DNA from: CAUPWF01 sp964367685
Lineage (GTDB): Bacteria > Bacillota > Clostridia > Lachnospirales > Lachnospiraceae
Assembly (NCBI GenBank): GCA_964367685.1
Contig: CAYIYM010000018.1
Location: 1-44,550, forward strand
Length of the DNA stretch: 44,550 bases
Direction: 5' to 3'
Shown: positions 44,316 through 44,550 of the stretch, piece by piece
How positions within the stretch are numbered: position 1 is the stretch's first letter
Layout: the number at the start of each line of letters is the position of its first letter
Program-made: the position numbers and the translations under genes
The notes under the pieces: model-generated
What the model was told of the DNA's origin: nothing
The model's database searches: none
Seen by the model: only the letters and a program-made list of their open reading frames with translations

Positions 44316-44501
44316 TTGGGAAAAATCATTTGTTGTCACAAGTGCGTAGAAAGACAAGTTGGGTGTCACGCAAAATGCAAAAGTTATGGCGATGAAAAGG
44401 CAGCACTAGAAATAAAAAATCAAATTATTTTTGCTGCAAAAACAAAATATCACGATTTAATGATGACGGAACGAAAAATGGCATTAAAGAAACTGATGTA
44501 A
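44316..44501 (+). CDS. Small Cys-rich protein of phage-associated type
   Basis: This 61-residue protein begins at TTG 44316, chosen because AGGAGG (44301-44306) lies nine bases before it; the frame is open further left without a ribosome binding site. The N-terminal third reads ICCHKCVERQVGCHAKCKSY, two Cys pairs with a His that could bind one zinc ion. The rest is a Lys-rich helix. Short proteins with this 'C…R.VGCH..C..Y' pattern are common among prophages and integrative elements of Firmicutes, with unknown function; that comparison is from memory. It lies near a tRNA and decayed genes, which supports mobile origin. Confidence 0.65.
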   Translation: MGKIICCHKCVERQVGCHAKCKSYGDEKAALEIKNQIIFAAKTKYHDLMMTERKMALKKLM

Positions 44502-44550
44502 ATGCTAGTATAGAAATGTATAAAAGTTCTAACATCAAAATGTACAGAAC

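Overview
The window looks like the chromosome of a low-GC, Gram-positive anaerobe of the Clostridia, probably a Lachnospiraceae-type organism. This is inferred from the AT-rich code, strong AGGAGG-type ribosome binding sites, frequent TTG and GTG starts, a glmS ribozyme ahead of glmS, and a monoderm type IV pilus gene set with PilM, PilN and PilO but no outer-membrane secretin. No species can be named from sequence alone.

Layout. Positions 1-1750 hold a repeat-bearing intergenic stretch, a small four-helix membrane protein and a PilZ-domain (c-di-GMP receptor type) protein closed by a terminator. Positions 2012-13983 form one tightly packed, same-strand cluster. It starts with two overlapping LytTR-type regulators, continues with three minor-pilin-like proteins and a bactofilin-like protein, and ends with the pilus core: PilC, PilM, PilN, PilO, prepilin peptidase, extension ATPase PilB and retraction ATPase PilT. 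Next come a promoter, the major-pilin-like gene (14159-14743), and a hairpin with only a weak T tract.

The central feature is one uninterrupted 19.2-kb gene (14871-34082) for a protein of 6403 residues. It begins with a textbook type IV prepilin leader and hydrophobic helix, continues with four large GLUG-type repeat modules (about 70 'GGIVG-like' motifs), acidic linkers and a possible fibronectin-like segment, and ends in two peptidoglycan-active domains: NlpC/P60 and a SleB-like cell wall hydrolase. It can be read as an extreme modular pilin, a giant adhesin or cell-wall-active protein built to be handled by the pilus machine encoded beside it. A perfect 16-bp terminator follows it.

Positions 34196-43427 are mostly housekeeping genes: a promoter and glmS ribozyme before glmS, a DUF1653-MazG fusion protein, an AI-2E/PerM family membrane protein, a convergent cation:proton antiporter, and a PHP-phosphoesterase/serC/serA group. 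A 100-N gap at 40173-40272 is flanked by an exact 55-bp duplication and looks like an unmerged contig overlap rather than missing sequence.

The right end (43428-44550) resembles a decayed mobile-element junction. It has a Fic-domain remnant on the minus strand, a tRNA-Leu (anticodon AAG), a short minus-strand tail resembling the end of an integrase, and a small Cys-rich gene of phage-like type with its own promoter.

How the parts may work together (inference): the LytTR pair probably controls the pilus cluster in cis; PilB powers assembly through PilC and the PilMNO platform; the peptidase processes the major pilin, two of the three minor pilins with confidence, and the giant protein; PilT retracts the fibre. 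A giant pilin with wall-lytic ends could sit at the fibre tip or base to bind surfaces and to open or remodel peptidoglycan.
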